From the NCBI RefSeq assembly GCF_002157835.1, contig NZ_CP020809.1, positions 496,001-560,000 on the forward strand: a stretch of 64,000 bases of DNA, in the 5' to 3' direction. Positions 40,045 through 49,091 of this stretch are shown in pieces (position 1 is the first letter of the stretch; the number at the start of each line of letters is the position of its first letter). The translations under genes were made by a program, and so were the position numbers. A model generated the notes under the pieces. The model had not been told where the DNA came from and made no database searches. It was given only the letters and a program-made list of their open reading frames with translations. Origin of the DNA: Mycobacterium dioxanotrophicus (GTDB lineage Bacteria > Actinomycetota > Actinomycetes > Mycobacteriales > Mycobacteriaceae).

Positions 40045-41453
40045 CGCAACACCTCGGCGAGCACCGTCAGCAGCGCCTCGACGGCCGGGCCGAAGGCATG
40101 CTCGGCGGGCGCGCCGAAGCCGACGATGATGCCGTCCGGATCGGGGATCTGCGGGCCGGCCTGCGGATGACGCATGATCGAGAGCCCCTGCAGCTGGATG
40201 CCCGCCTCCCCGCACCGGCGCAGCACCTCGGGTTCGGCGCCGTCGGGCAGGGTGAGCGTGACGTTGACGCCCGCGGCCAGGCCACGGATGCCGACGTCGA
40301 ACCCGTCCAGTGCGGCGACCAGGGCGTCGCGCCGGCGTCGGTACCGGTTGCGCATACGACGGATGTGCCGGTCGTAGCCGCCGGTGGCGATGAAGTCGGC
40401 CAGCGTCAGGGCGCTGATGACGTCGACGTGGTACTGCTGCCCGCCCGCCGCGTCGATCACCGGGTCGATCAGCGCCTCGGGCAGCACCATCCAACCCAGG
40501 CGCAGGGTCTGCGCCATGCTCTTGCTCGTCGAGCCCAGATAGGCGACCCGTTCGGGATCCAGCGCCTGCAACGCACCGACGGGTTGGCGGTCGTAACGGA
40601 ACTCGCCGTCGTAATCGTCGTCGAGCACGTAACCGTCGGTGCGCTGGGCCCACGCCACGGCGGCGCTGCGGCGTTGGGGATGCAGGGCCATGCCAAAGGG
40701 GTTGTGGTGGGCCGGAGTCAGCAACACCGCTGGGGTGTCGAGCGCGTCCAGGTCGTCGATGACGGCACCGTCGTCGTCCAGCCCGATCGGCACGGTCGGC
40801 ACCCCCGTCGCGGTGATCGCGTCGCGAAAGATGAAGAGGCCGTGGGCTTCCACCGCGATGGGCCGACCGGATCGGAAGACCCGTGCGAGTAGTTCGACGC
40901 CGTCGCGGACCCCGGCGCAGATGACGATGGATTCCGGCGTGGTCCGCACGCCCCGGACCCGGCCCAGATATTCGGTGAGGGCCTCGCGCAGTGCGAGCGG
41001 GCCGCGCGGATCACCCATTCGCAGCGCGGCCACCGGCGCCTCGGTGAGCGCGCGACGAGCCGATGCCAGCCAGGCGCTGCGCGGGAACTCCGACAGGTCG
41101 GGTGAACCGGGCATCAGATTGTGGCGTGGCGTGACGGGGATGCGGCGCGGACGCGGGGCCGGCCGGGGTGTGCCGGCCCGGGCCACCCAGGTGCCCGCGC
41201 CCTGCCGCGACGCCAGCCAGCCCTCGGCGACCAGCTCGGCGTAGGCCTCCGCGACGGTGTTGCGGGCCAGCCCGAGGTCGGTGGCCAGTGCGCGAGACGG
41301 GGGCAGCGGCGCGCCGGTGGCGAGCCGGCCCGATCGGATGCCGTCGCGCAGCGCGTTGATCAGCTGTTCCCGGGCGGTGCGGCTGCCCGGTTCGATGACG
41401 GCCCGCAGGTTCAGGTGTAGGTCTCGACTGCCCGAATTGGCCCGCGAAGTCAC
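40041..41453 (-). CDS. MocR-type (GntR/aminotransferase) regulator
   Basis: A 470-residue fusion of an N-terminal GntR winged helix (~residues 15-80; PPSRALATDLGLARNTVAEAY) and a class I aminotransferase-like domain (~110-470). The PLP-lysine motif is visible in GSTSKSMAQTLRLGW, and the cofactor-binding Asp in VLDDDYDGEFRY. Members sense PLP or amino compounds and often control vitamin B6 or amine genes. GTG at 41453 is chosen as it gives a 49-nt divergent gap to the AhpD-like gene, its likely target. Its 3' end overlaps the TRIC pseudogene by 4 nt. Confidence 0.88.
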   Translation of the reverse strand: MTSRANSGSRDLHLNLRAVIEPGSRTAREQLINALRDGIRSGRLATGAPLPPSRALATDLGLARNTVAEAYAELVAEGWLASRQGAGTWVARAGTPRPAPRPRRIPVTPRHNLMPGSPDLSEFPRSAWLASARRALTEAPVAALRMGDPRGPLALREALTEYLGRVRGVRTTPESIVICAGVRDGVELLARVFRSGRPIAVEAHGLFIFRDAITATGVPTVPIGLDDDGAVIDDLDALDTPAVLLTPAHHNPFGMALHPQRRSAAVAWAQRTDGYVLDDDYDGEFRYDRQPVGALQALDPERVAYLGSTSKSMAQTLRLGWMVLPEALIDPVIDAAGGQQYHVDVISALTLADFIATGGYDRHIRRMRNRYRRRRDALVAALDGFDVGIRGLAAGVNVTLTLPDGAEPEVLRRCGEAGIQLQGLSIMRHPQAGPQIPDPDGIIVGFGAPAEHAFGPAVEALLTVLAEVLR

Positions 41454-41502
41454 GCCTCGATTGAACCATCTGGACGGGTCTTTCGCCGCTAGCGTTGGAG
41501 AC
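41454..41502. promoter_or_regulatory. Divergent promoter region, MocR regulator / AhpD-like gene
   Basis: This 49-nt gap separates the two divergent starts, so both promoters and any MocR operator must lie here or extend into the genes. No convincing -35/-10 pair or repeat is visible. Confidence 0.4.
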
Positions 41503-41973
41503 ATGACGCAGACACTCGAACCCGCCCAGACCGCCGGACGCCTCAAGATCTACAAGGCCTCACCTGAGCTGTACGACGCGATGATGACGCTGTCGAACGC
41601 CTCGGCCAAGGACGTCGACCCGACCATCGCCGAGCTGATCAAGATCCGCGCGTCCCAGCTCAACCGGTGCGCCTTCTGCCTCGACATGCACACGCACGAC
41701 GCGCGCAAGCAGGGCGAGACCGAGCAGCGCCTGGCGCTGGTCGCGGCCTGGGAAGAGGCAGGCGATCTGTTCACCGAGCAGGAGCAGGCTGCCCTCGCGC
41801 TGACCGAGGCCATCACCGACCTGAGCCACGGACCGGTCTCCGATGCGGTCTACGCCCGCGCCGCCGCCGCATTCACCGAACGTGAACTGGGCCAGGTGAT
41901 TTCGATGGCCGTCACCATCAACGCGTGGAACCGGATCAATGCCGCGGTGAAGATGCCGCCGCCGCGGCGCTGA
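41503..41973 (+). CDS. Carboxymuconolactone decarboxylase/AhpD-like protein
   Basis: A 156-residue helical protein of the AhpD/CMD superfamily with the redox CxxC plus His motif: RCAFCLDMHTHDARKQG (near residues 51-67). Such proteins are small peroxidase-type or thiol-relay enzymes. ATG at 41503 is used, 50 nt from the divergent MocR regulator that probably controls it. A strong hairpin follows the gene. Confidence 0.9.
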   Translation: MTQTLEPAQTAGRLKIYKASPELYDAMMTLSNASAKDVDPTIAELIKIRASQLNRCAFCLDMHTHDARKQGETEQRLALVAAWEEAGDLFTEQEQAALALTEAITDLSHGPVSDAVYARAAAAFTERELGQVISMAVTINAWNRINAAVKMPPPRR

Positions 41974-41990
41974 GACGGGCCGATCGATCT

Positions 41991-42037
41991 CGCCGTGGCC
42001 GGCACGCCCGGTACCGGTACCGGTGCCGGCCACGGCG
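41991..42037 (+). terminator. Perfect 15-bp hairpin after the AhpD-like gene
   Basis: Arms 41991-42005 (CGCCGTGGCCGGCAC) and 42023-42037 pair perfectly around a 17-nt loop that itself contains the palindrome GGTACCGGTACC. It starts 18 nt after the stop codon and is the likely terminator. Confidence 0.75.
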
Positions 42038-42071
42038 TCGGCGCGCCCGTTCGGACTCGAACATCGCCTAG

Positions 42072-42086
42072 CCTCGATCTTTCGTG
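42072..42086 (+). repeat. IS terminal inverted repeat, left
   Basis: Sequence CCTCGATCTTTCGTG, preceded by CTAG; matches the right end at 14 of 15 positions. Confidence 0.85.
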
Positions 42087-42206
42087 TGCGGAGTTGACTG
42101 ATGGCAGGTTTGTCGGGTTGTTGATTTCGGTGTTGGCGCGTGGGTGGTCCCCGGCGCTCGGTCGCCGGTTGTCCTGGTCCTTGGTGGTAGGGGCTGGGGG
42201 ATGAGT

Positions 42207-43562
42207 TCAGTTGAGCGCTGCGAGGTTTCGCTGTCCGGTGACGAGCAGCTCTGACCAGGGCCATCCTCGACTTATACGCAGGATGCGGCGACGACCGGTG
42301 GTGATGATGCGTGCGGCCACGCTCAGCAGTCGCAGGCGTAGTCGTTTGGGTTCCCAGCTGCGGGCCGGGTGGTCGGGCCAGGCCAGCAGTTGGGTCCAGG
42401 TCAGCAGTTCGTAGGCCAGGGCGGCCAGCTCGAGCCAGATTTCGTTCTTGCCGAAGGCCTGCAGTGGCAGGTTGGTCAGGCCGGTGTCTTTGAGGGCGCG
42501 GATGCGGTCTTCGGCGCGGGCGCGTAGCCGGTGGCGTACTTCGAGGTCAGCGAGCCGCCCGCCGGCGGTGTTGGTGGCGAACAAGGTGATGCGCCAGCCG
42601 TGATCGTCGGTGATGCGCAGCTGAGCGCCGGGGTGGGGGCGTTCGCGGCGCGCGATGACCCGCATGCCCGGGGGCCAGCCGACGAAGGTGTCCGGTAGCC
42701 AGCGGGTCAGTTCGGCGACCTGGGCACCCTCGCGGGGACACCCGTCGGCATCCAGCGCCGCCCGCCAGGCCTGCCGCGGCAGCGCTTGGAGGGCATCGAG
42801 GACGGGTTGACGACCATAGACACCCACCGAGTACGACAACCCCAAGTGGTGAATGTGCCACAGGAACTCCTTGACTCCTGAGCCGGTGTCCCCACGCACC
42901 AGCACCCGCGAACGCACATCCTCGGGGAGTTGGGCCAGCGCAGCGTCGAGCACCGCGATCTGATCGGCGGCGTCGCTGGCGTTGGCCCGCCCGGGACGCA
43001 GCATCGCCGCCAACGGTTCCCCGGTGCCCTCGGCGCCGTGATCGACGAACGCCATCATCGGATGAAACCCGAAACCCCGTTTGAAGTTCGGAGTCGCGCC
43101 TTCCTTGTCTGAATGTGACCCGATCAGGGTGGCATCCATATCAATGATCACCGTCTCGTCGGCTGCGACCGGGCAACGCCGCTGCCAGACCCTGTCCCGG
43201 GCGGCAGCCCGGGCCCGCCGAATGGCAGCGATCGCGGTGATGGGATCGCTGCCCAACACCTCGATGAGTCGGCTGATCGTGGGATCGGAGGCCACCGCGC
43301 CGAACAATTCCGGCTGGCCCCGTAGCAGCGCCGCGTCGGCCAGGCAATCACCGCCGAGCGCGATCATCACCGCCAAATCCAGCACCGTTTTGCCCGGATC
43401 GTGGACCGACCGCGCCGCCCGCCACGGCGCCAACTGCCGCGACAACTCCTGCGCCAAGCCGCTGACCTGCGCAGTTGTCAACAACACCGACGCGCCCGAC
43501 GACGAAATCAGCGACTCGCGGCCCGACTCGAACCGAAACCCACGACAACGGTTACGCTTCAC
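42207..43562 (-). CDS. IS1380-family transposase
   Basis: A 451-residue DDE transposase. Candidate catalytic residues are Asp in IIDMDATLIGSH (~residue 143), Asp in VRGDTGSG (~residue 225) and Glu in RAEDRIRALKDTG (~residue 357), the spacing typical of IS1380-type enzymes. The frame is intact from GTG 43562 to the stop, so the element may still be active. It fills the IS apart from 135 nt at the left end and 106 nt at the right end. Confidence 0.92.
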   Translation of the reverse strand: MKRNRCRGFRFESGRESLISSSGASVLLTTAQVSGLAQELSRQLAPWRAARSVHDPGKTVLDLAVMIALGGDCLADAALLRGQPELFGAVASDPTISRLIEVLGSDPITAIAAIRRARAAARDRVWQRRCPVAADETVIIDMDATLIGSHSDKEGATPNFKRGFGFHPMMAFVDHGAEGTGEPLAAMLRPGRANASDAADQIAVLDAALAQLPEDVRSRVLVRGDTGSGVKEFLWHIHHLGLSYSVGVYGRQPVLDALQALPRQAWRAALDADGCPREGAQVAELTRWLPDTFVGWPPGMRVIARRERPHPGAQLRITDDHGWRITLFATNTAGGRLADLEVRHRLRARAEDRIRALKDTGLTNLPLQAFGKNEIWLELAALAYELLTWTQLLAWPDHPARSWEPKRLRLRLLSVAARIITTGRRRILRISRGWPWSELLVTGQRNLAALN

Positions 43563-43667
43563 CTACGGCGTGCCTTCCCGCTTGCGAACATCGACCCTAG
43601 ACAAGCCGCATTTTCTCAAGCAGGACAGGCACTTCCGTGCATTACACGCCCGTCAACCCGACACCCT

Positions 43668-43682
43668 CACGAAATATCGAGG
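43668..43682 (-). repeat. IS terminal inverted repeat, right
   Basis: Reverse complement reads CCTCGATATTTCGTG; followed by the second CTAG copy. Confidence 0.85.
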
Positions 43683-44117
43683 CTAGTTGAACGTCATGTC
43701 TCCGAGCTGGACGGGGAACGTTTCGAACTTCTTAGGGCCCGACTTGTCACCCGTGGTCGACGGGCTGCCCGTCTGCATCGTCATGTCCTTGCCCGATGTG
43801 AAGGGGTCGTGGATGCCCACCGGGGCGACCGGCTCGTTCATCCCCTTGTGCCCGTGGCTGGCGTGCGGGCTGGCCGGGCGGCTCGGGAACACCAGGTGTG
43901 CCGCGGGATGAGCCTCGTCGCCCGTGGTCTCCGGGCTGCCCGGGTCCCAGCTGTTGCGCGCGGAGTTGCGGCTGTTCGACGAGGCCGGTCCGGAGTTCGA
44001 GTGTGCTGCCGGTGCAGCGGCAGCCAGGCCGCTGCCGAGGCCGAGAGCCGCCAGGCCGAGGACGCCTGCCATTGCGCCAGAGGCGGTGAGCTTCTTGACG
44101 GTGCTGATGGTGCTCAT
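43683..44117 (-). CDS. Small secreted hypothetical protein
   Basis: A 144-residue protein with an N-terminal signal peptide (hydrophobic core ~residues 12-33, cleavage near AAAAPAA) and a low-complexity mature part rich in Ser, Pro, Gly, Asn and His with no cysteines. No family recognised. Its TAG stop (43683-43685) lies in the CTAG target copy at the IS end; as CTAG appears on both sides of the IS, the stop is probably original and the protein full length. The 279-nt stretch upstream (44118-44396) holds no other gene that I can support and should contain its promoter. Confidence 0.65.
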   Translation of the reverse strand: MSTISTVKKLTASGAMAGVLGLAALGLGSGLAAAAPAAHSNSGPASSNSRNSARNSWDPGSPETTGDEAHPAAHLVFPSRPASPHASHGHKGMNEPVAPVGIHDPFTSGKDMTMQTGSPSTTGDKSGPKKFETFPVQLGDMTFN

Positions 44118-44396
44118 GAATTCCCTTGCCTTTCAGGTGTTTTGCCGGCTGCTTGACCGGCTTGAAGGCAAAGTTATGGCCCTCACGAACACCCCGGCAT
44201 CGGGTGAAAAATGCGTCTATGGCGGGCGCGCATGGTGCAAATGGTGTACGCGGGCTCTCCCGCACCTGGGTTTGCTGCAGACGTGCCTCATGGCGGGCCG
44301 TCGGCGCGTCCCGAGATTCGCTATGCGACAGAACTGGGAAAAAGCAAGGGGCGGAGCGGCTTTCGCTGCCTGCCCGGTTGGCTCAGCGGGCTCTGC

Positions 44397-44753
44397 TCAG
44401 GACAGCGCGTCGAACAACGTCGCCAGTTGCCCTGGCGACACCGACACGCCGCACTGTCCGCGCAGCGAGGTCAGCGGGCGCGCGATGTTCTGCAGGTCCA
44501 GGAATTCCCCCGGATGGGCCAGGAAGTAGGCGCGCACGGCCCCCTCGGCCTCGCCGGTCGACTGGCTGCCCGCCGCGGTCAGCACATCGTTGGCATCCGG
44601 GTGCGCGTCCAGGTAGGACCCTGCCTGGGCCAACACCCCGCTGGCGGTCGTGGCCAACCCACTGGCCGAGCACGGCGGTGCGGCAGCGGCGGTCGGGACG
44701 GCGATGGCGAAAGACGCGAATCCACTGATGGCGAGCATGGCGGCCAGTTTCAT
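44397..44753 (-). CDS. Hemophore-related secreted protein
   Basis: A 118-residue protein with a signal peptide (hydrophobic core ~residues 3-22, cleavage near AAAAPPC). The mature part of about 95 residues has one cysteine near its start (PPCSASGLA) and one near its end (RGQCGVSVSP), and the SYLDAHPDANDVLT...YFLAHPGEFLDLQ pattern of the mycobacterial hemophore family (Rv0203-type). These bind haem outside the cell or carry related roles; the specific ligand here is unproven. ATG at 44753 is chosen for the signal peptide. It is divergent from the split-barrel gene, with 130 nt between them. Confidence 0.8.
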   Translation of the reverse strand: MKLAAMLAISGFASFAIAVPTAAAAPPCSASGLATTASGVLAQAGSYLDAHPDANDVLTAAGSQSTGEAEGAVRAYFLAHPGEFLDLQNIARPLTSLRGQCGVSVSPGQLATLFDALS

Positions 44754-44883
44754 ACGGCGATCCTGCGTGATTGCCGGCGATCGCGTGTGCGTTGTGCGGA
44801 ATCGGGGTCTCGGCGATCGGTTCCCCGGGTGGGGATCAGCGGCGGCACCTGCGGTCACTGACCATAGTCGCTAGGGTTTGGGC

Positions 44884-45297
44884 ATGGCGCCCGAGCATCC
44901 GGTGTCGGTCCTCGGTGAAGACGAAAGCTGGCGGCTGCTGGCCAGCGTGGCGCTCGGTCGCCTCGTCACCACGATCGGCACCAGAATCGAGATCTTCCCG
45001 GTCAACTACGTCGTCCAGCGGCGCACCGTACTGTTCCGCACCGCGGAGGGCACCAAGCTGATCACCTGCATCCTCAGCGATCGCGTGCTCTTCGAGGCCG
45101 ACGATCACAACCTGATGAACGGCTGGAGCGTGATCGTGCGCGGCACGGCCGAGCTGTTGGAGACGCCCGAGGACATCGCCACGGCCGAGCGAGCACAGCT
45201 ACTGCCCTGGACGGCCACCGTGAAACGTCGCTACGTGCGGATCACGCCGAGCGAGATCTCCGGGCGCTACTTCGAATTCGGCACTCAGCCCGACTGA
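44884..45297 (+). CDS. Pyridoxamine 5'-phosphate oxidase-like split-barrel protein
   Basis: A 137-residue flavin-reductase-like split-barrel protein of the PPOX family, matching the small mycobacterial proteins that bind FMN, F420 or haem. The family pattern is visible: an N-terminal strand-helix (LLASVALGRLVTT), a central PVNYVVQRRTVLFRTAEGTKL strand pair, and a VRGTAELL strand. ATG at 44884 is used (a TTG lies two codons earlier). The cofactor and substrate cannot be told. It ends tail-to-tail inside the 3' end of the DUF2207 gene (13-nt overlap). Confidence 0.82.
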   Translation: MAPEHPVSVLGEDESWRLLASVALGRLVTTIGTRIEIFPVNYVVQRRTVLFRTAEGTKLITCILSDRVLFEADDHNLMNGWSVIVRGTAELLETPEDIATAERAQLLPWTATVKRRYVRITPSEISGRYFEFGTQPD

Positions 45298-46892
45298 CCG
45301 GCCTGGCTTTGCGCGGCGACACCGTCGAGCAACGCTGCCAGTGTCGGCAAGCCGGCAGGCAGCGGCCGGTCACCGGCTGCGCGGTACCAGTCGACCGGAC
45401 CGGCGCCGCCCCAGCGGTCGAGCCAGTTGTGCAGGTCGCCGAACGCATGGGCGTAGGGGATGGCCCGCGCGAACAGCACCGGACGGGCTGCGGGGCTGAT
45501 GCTGTCCGGGTTGGTCACCGCCAGATACCGCCGCATGCCGCCGACGGCGAGGGCCAAGCGGCTGCCCTGCGTGGTGCGGTCGGGCAACAGCCGGCCCGCC
45601 GCGGCGACACCGCCGCCGAGCACCGCGACGGCCACGCCCCGCAGGGCGCCGGTTTCGAGCAGAGCCAGGACTACGGCCGCCGCGGCACCGAGGCCCAGTA
45701 CGACGTAGCCGGCCAGCTCCACCCGGCGCGAGCGGCGCCAACCGGTGGCACTCGCCGTCAGCGCGGTCTTCGCGGCGGAGAGGTCGATCGGACGGGAGGA
45801 CTGCGTGAGTTCGTATGCCGACACGGATTCCCGGTCGTCGGGGAGGATGGCTTCGACGACGGCACGTTCGAAGACCGTCGTCTCGCGTCCCAGCGGTGCG
45901 CGTCGGGAGATCTGGAAATCCATTGCACCCGAGGAGCGTTGCCGCTCGGCAAGCCAAAGGTAATTGCGCACAGCGAGATCGAGGATGGTCGCGCCGAAGT
46001 CCGACGGCCGTGGGTGGCCGGTCGTCGCGGTACCGATCTGGCAGGGCAGCACACCGTCGGGTGAGGCGAATGCCACCCCACCGTCGTGTGGCGCCAGCAA
46101 CTGAACGGTGGCACCCGCCGTCACGGCGTTCTGGTCGGCGCGCCGCCGCAGCCAGGCGAGGACAACCAGGACGAGGGCGACGACGGCTGCGGCGAGTACC
46201 GCGATCAGGCCTGCGGTGTCCGAAGCCGGGGTCGTTTCGGATGCCGTCACCGTCGGCGTGAATTGCGCTGTCGCAGCGGCAGTTCCCGTCGGTAACAGCA
46301 CCGAGAACACCGCGACATCAGCGGGCGCCAGGTTGTCGTTCCGGAACGAGACCGAACCATTCAGATCGGTCTGCGTGAGCGAGCACAGCCGTCGCACCCC
46401 GATCTGACCGTAGGCGCAAATGGGTGAATCCGGTTTGGCCGACGGTGATGTGAAGGTGCCACTGAGCTTCTCGATCGGCGCCGACCAGCCGGCCGCGAGC
46501 ACCCACGTGAACTGTTGCAGGCCAGGGCTATCCGCCACGGAACCGCGCACCGAATAAGTCACCGTCGAACTGCCCGCGGGTGCGGAGATCATCAGCGCGT
46601 CGCCCTGCACGGAAGCCGACGCACCACCCGTCGTCGAGATGTCCGATACACCGAAATGCTGAGTGCGGTTGGCTTCCACGGGAACCTGCAATGGCACCCG
46701 GCCTACCGCATTCGAACCGTCCGGCACGGTGGTCGTGGTCGTCACCGCCAGCACGCCGTCGGCCTTGAGGTCCAGTTTGACGTCGACGGTGATCGGAGCG
46801 CTCTCCGCGTGGGCTGTTGTGGTCCCCACGGTCAGCCACGCCAACAGGACCACGACCAACGCTGTTGCGAGAACACCCCCACGACCACGCAT
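45285..46892 (-). CDS. DUF2207-family membrane protein
   Basis: A 535-residue protein with a signal peptide (hydrophobic ~residues 8-28, cleavage near TAHAES), an extracytoplasmic beta-rich DUF2207-type domain (~30-215), a membrane segment (~220-242), a cytoplasmic part and a further hydrophobic pair (~385-430). The family is widespread in actinobacteria and has no known function. ATG at 46892 gives the natural signal peptide; more upstream starts run into the divergent metallopeptidase gene. The 24-nt gap to that gene is a divergent promoter region. Confidence 0.78.
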   Translation of the reverse strand: MRGRGGVLATALVVVLLAWLTVGTTTAHAESAPITVDVKLDLKADGVLAVTTTTTVPDGSNAVGRVPLQVPVEANRTQHFGVSDISTTGGASASVQGDALMISAPAGSSTVTYSVRGSVADSPGLQQFTWVLAAGWSAPIEKLSGTFTSPSAKPDSPICAYGQIGVRRLCSLTQTDLNGSVSFRNDNLAPADVAVFSVLLPTGTAAATAQFTPTVTASETTPASDTAGLIAVLAAAVVALVLVVLAWLRRRADQNAVTAGATVQLLAPHDGGVAFASPDGVLPCQIGTATTGHPRPSDFGATILDLAVRNYLWLAERQRSSGAMDFQISRRAPLGRETTVFERAVVEAILPDDRESVSAYELTQSSRPIDLSAAKTALTASATGWRRSRRVELAGYVVLGLGAAAAVVLALLETGALRGVAVAVLGGGVAAAGRLLPDRTTQGSRLALAVGGMRRYLAVTNPDSISPAARPVLFARAIPYAHAFGDLHNWLDRWGGAGPVDWYRAAGDRPLPAGLPTLAALLDGVAAQSQAGQSG

Positions 46893-46916
46893 GGTCGGCA
46901 CAGTAACGTACCCGAA

Positions 46917-48257
46917 ATGCAGTCGTGGGGTCCGTTCGGTCCGCCGCCCAAGTCCTGGGACAACGATCCTTTCGGCGCGAAAGCCGACCCGTTCACACCG
47001 GCGAAGTCGGGAAAAGCCCAGCCACAGGACCCGTGGGCCTCGGTCCCCGATTCCTGGGCGCCGGTGCCCAGGGCGTCCGCCACAGGCGCGGCACCCAGGC
47101 GTGGTGACACCGGGCAGTTCCGGGTCTGGCCGGGTCCTCAACGCCAGGCCCCACCCGCACACGGCGGCTATCAACAGGATCCATGGTGTTCCTACAACGC
47201 GCCGCCGAGGCCACCCTTGCCTCCGGCGCAGCGACCGGGCTATGTCGACCCGTGGGGCGGACAACCGGTCGGGCCGGCCGCCGGCTACCAGGTACCGGCT
47301 CCGGCGCCGAAAAGCCGTGCCCTGCCTGCCATCCTGATCGGGTCGGCAGCTGTCGTCGTGGTGCTCGTACTGGTGGCCGCAGGCGTTCTGGTGGTGATCA
47401 AACAGCAGAGCACCTCACATGCGAACGGCCCGGTCAGCCCCACCAGCGCCATCCCGACCACCCAGCTCACGTCGACGCCCAGCTACAGCGCCACGACGAC
47501 CACCACCAGCGCGACGCCGACGGTGCTGCCGACGCCAGCCGGCCCGGCAGCGCTGGGGCAGAACCCGCTCTACACCGACTTCGATGCCGGTCTGCCCAAA
47601 CAGCCCTGCAATCCGGTGGGCTGGCCCAGCGACGTACCCGCCGCGGACACGTTCTTTCAAAGCATCCTGCCCTGCCTCGATGCCGCATGGAGTCCACTGC
47701 TCAAGTCGGTGCGCATGGGATTTCACTCGGCATCCGTACTGGTGCCGGGCGGCACATCCATCACCACTCCGTGCGGAACCATGAGATCAGGGTTCGCGGC
47801 GTTCTACTGCAGCAGCAACGAGACCATCTACATGCCGATCCAGACGATCCAGGTCGATCTCTACGGCAACCAACCCTTCGTGTACCTCGGGGTGTTCGCG
47901 CACGAGTTCGGCCATCACGTCCAGAACCTCAGCGGGACGTTCGGGGAGGCACACAAGGAGATCCGCGACGCGGGCGCGAACTCCGATCTGGGGTTGGAGC
48001 TGTCGCGCCGGATCGAATTGCAGGCCCAGTGTTTCTCGGGAATGTTCTCCGGGTCGGTCGTGGACTCGGGCGGGATGTTCCATCAATCCGACCTCGACAG
48101 TGCCTCGGACACCGTCGGATACCGCGGTGACGAGCCAGGCGGCCCGCGCGACCATGGGACCAAAGCCCATGGCGAGGGCTGGTGGAACCAGGGCGCTCAC
48201 GACAACAAGATCGGCCAGTGCAACACCTGGCTGGCCCCGTCCGACGACGTCTCTTAG
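46917..48257 (+). CDS. Membrane-anchored neutral zinc metallopeptidase
   Basis: A 446-residue protein with a long Pro/Gly-rich cytoplasmic N-terminus (~residues 1-135), one membrane segment (~140-165), a Ser/Thr-rich linker (~170-210) and an extracytoplasmic neutral zinc metallopeptidase domain (PF04228-type). The zinc motif HEFGHHVQN is near residue 329, with a downstream acidic ligand region (RRIELQAQCFSG). The family fits a cell-envelope protease; the substrate is unknown. Its stop is 3 nt from the convergent wzm stop. Confidence 0.88.
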   Translation: MQSWGPFGPPPKSWDNDPFGAKADPFTPAKSGKAQPQDPWASVPDSWAPVPRASATGAAPRRGDTGQFRVWPGPQRQAPPAHGGYQQDPWCSYNAPPRPPLPPAQRPGYVDPWGGQPVGPAAGYQVPAPAPKSRALPAILIGSAAVVVVLVLVAAGVLVVIKQQSTSHANGPVSPTSAIPTTQLTSTPSYSATTTTTSATPTVLPTPAGPAALGQNPLYTDFDAGLPKQPCNPVGWPSDVPAADTFFQSILPCLDAAWSPLLKSVRMGFHSASVLVPGGTSITTPCGTMRSGFAAFYCSSNETIYMPIQTIQVDLYGNQPFVYLGVFAHEFGHHVQNLSGTFGEAHKEIRDAGANSDLGLELSRRIELQAQCFSGMFSGSVVDSGGMFHQSDLDSASDTVGYRGDEPGGPRDHGTKAHGEGWWNQGAHDNKIGQCNTWLAPSDDVS

Positions 48258-48260
48258 CGG

Positions 48261-49091
48261 CTACACCCAGTACGGCACGCGGGCCCGGTACTGGCGCATG
48301 GCAATTGCCGCGAAACCCCAGCCGACCGCCGTCAACACCAGCACCACGACCCAGTGCCTGACCTCCTGGTCGGCGCCCAGCAGCGGGGCCCGCACGATGT
48401 CGAGATAGTGCAGCAACGGGTTCAACTCGACGATCTTGGCCCACGATCCGGCACCCTGCTGCTGCAGCGTGGACTCGTTCCAGATGATCGGCGTCATGAA
48501 GAAAAGCAGCTGCACCACCGACGCCAGCAGCGGGCCGATGTCGCGGTAGCGCGTGGCCAGGATGCCGAAACACAGTGACACCCAGACACAGTTGAGCACT
48601 ATCAGTCCCAGCGCCGGGATGACCGCCAGATCGATCCACTTCCACGGCTTGGGATAGATGATCGCGATCACCACGAAGATGACGATGTTGTGGGCGAACA
48701 GGATCATCTGCCGCCACACCAGCCGGTAGACGTGCACCGACAGCGGGGTCGGAAGCTGTTTGATCAGGCCCTCATTGGCGATGAACACCTCGGAGCCCTC
48801 GAGGATCGATGCGTTGATCAGGTTCCAGATGATCAGCCCCAGCGTGACGTAGGGCAGGTGCTCCTCGAGCGGCAGCTTGAACAGTTTCGAGTACAGCAGA
48901 CCCATCGCCACCGCGGTGGTGCCGGTGGCGATCGTGATCCAGAACGGGCCGAGCACGCTGCGGCGGTAGCGCTGCTTGATGTCCTGCCAGCCCAGGTGCA
49001 GCCACAGTTCCCGTTTGCCGAACCCCTCGGCCATGTCGCGCCAGGCCCGGGTCATCGTCTTGGACTGCGCCGCAGCGTCAGTGAACGTCAT
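48261..49091 (-). CDS. wzm: ABC-2 type galactan exporter permease Wzm
   Basis: A 276-residue ABC-2 permease with six membrane segments, N-terminal amphipathic region (LHLGWQDIKQRYRRSVLGPFW) typical of polysaccharide exporters, and C-terminal RVPYWV. It is expected to pair with the Wzt ATPase two genes upstream to move lipid-linked galactan across the membrane (RfbD/Rv3783-like). ATG at 49091 overlaps the glfT1 stop by 4 nt. Confidence 0.92.
   Translation of the reverse strand: MTFTDAAAQSKTMTRAWRDMAEGFGKRELWLHLGWQDIKQRYRRSVLGPFWITIATGTTAVAMGLLYSKLFKLPLEEHLPYVTLGLIIWNLINASILEGSEVFIANEGLIKQLPTPLSVHVYRLVWRQMILFAHNIVIFVVIAIIYPKPWKWIDLAVIPALGLIVLNCVWVSLCFGILATRYRDIGPLLASVVQLLFFMTPIIWNESTLQQQGAGSWAKIVELNPLLHYLDIVRAPLLGADQEVRHWVVVLVLTAVGWGFAAIAMRQYRARVPYWV

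Larger units (their letters stand above)
42072..43682 (-). mobile_element. IS1380-family insertion sequence, complete
   Basis: A 1,611-bp element bounded by 15-bp terminal inverted repeats CCTCGATCTTTCGTG (42072-42086) and its complement CACGAAATATCGAGG (43668-43682), matching at 14 of 15. Both ends are flanked by CTAG (42068-42071 and 43683-43686), which reads as a 4-bp target duplication. It holds one intact transposase gene on the minus strand. The right copy of CTAG contains the stop codon of the neighbouring secreted-protein gene, so the insertion fell exactly at that gene's end without breaking it. Confidence 0.88.

Noticed and set aside
43683..44117. Truncation of the secreted protein by the IS element
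   Set aside because: The stop codon lies in the CTAG present on both sides of the IS, so it was probably there before insertion. The gene seems intact.
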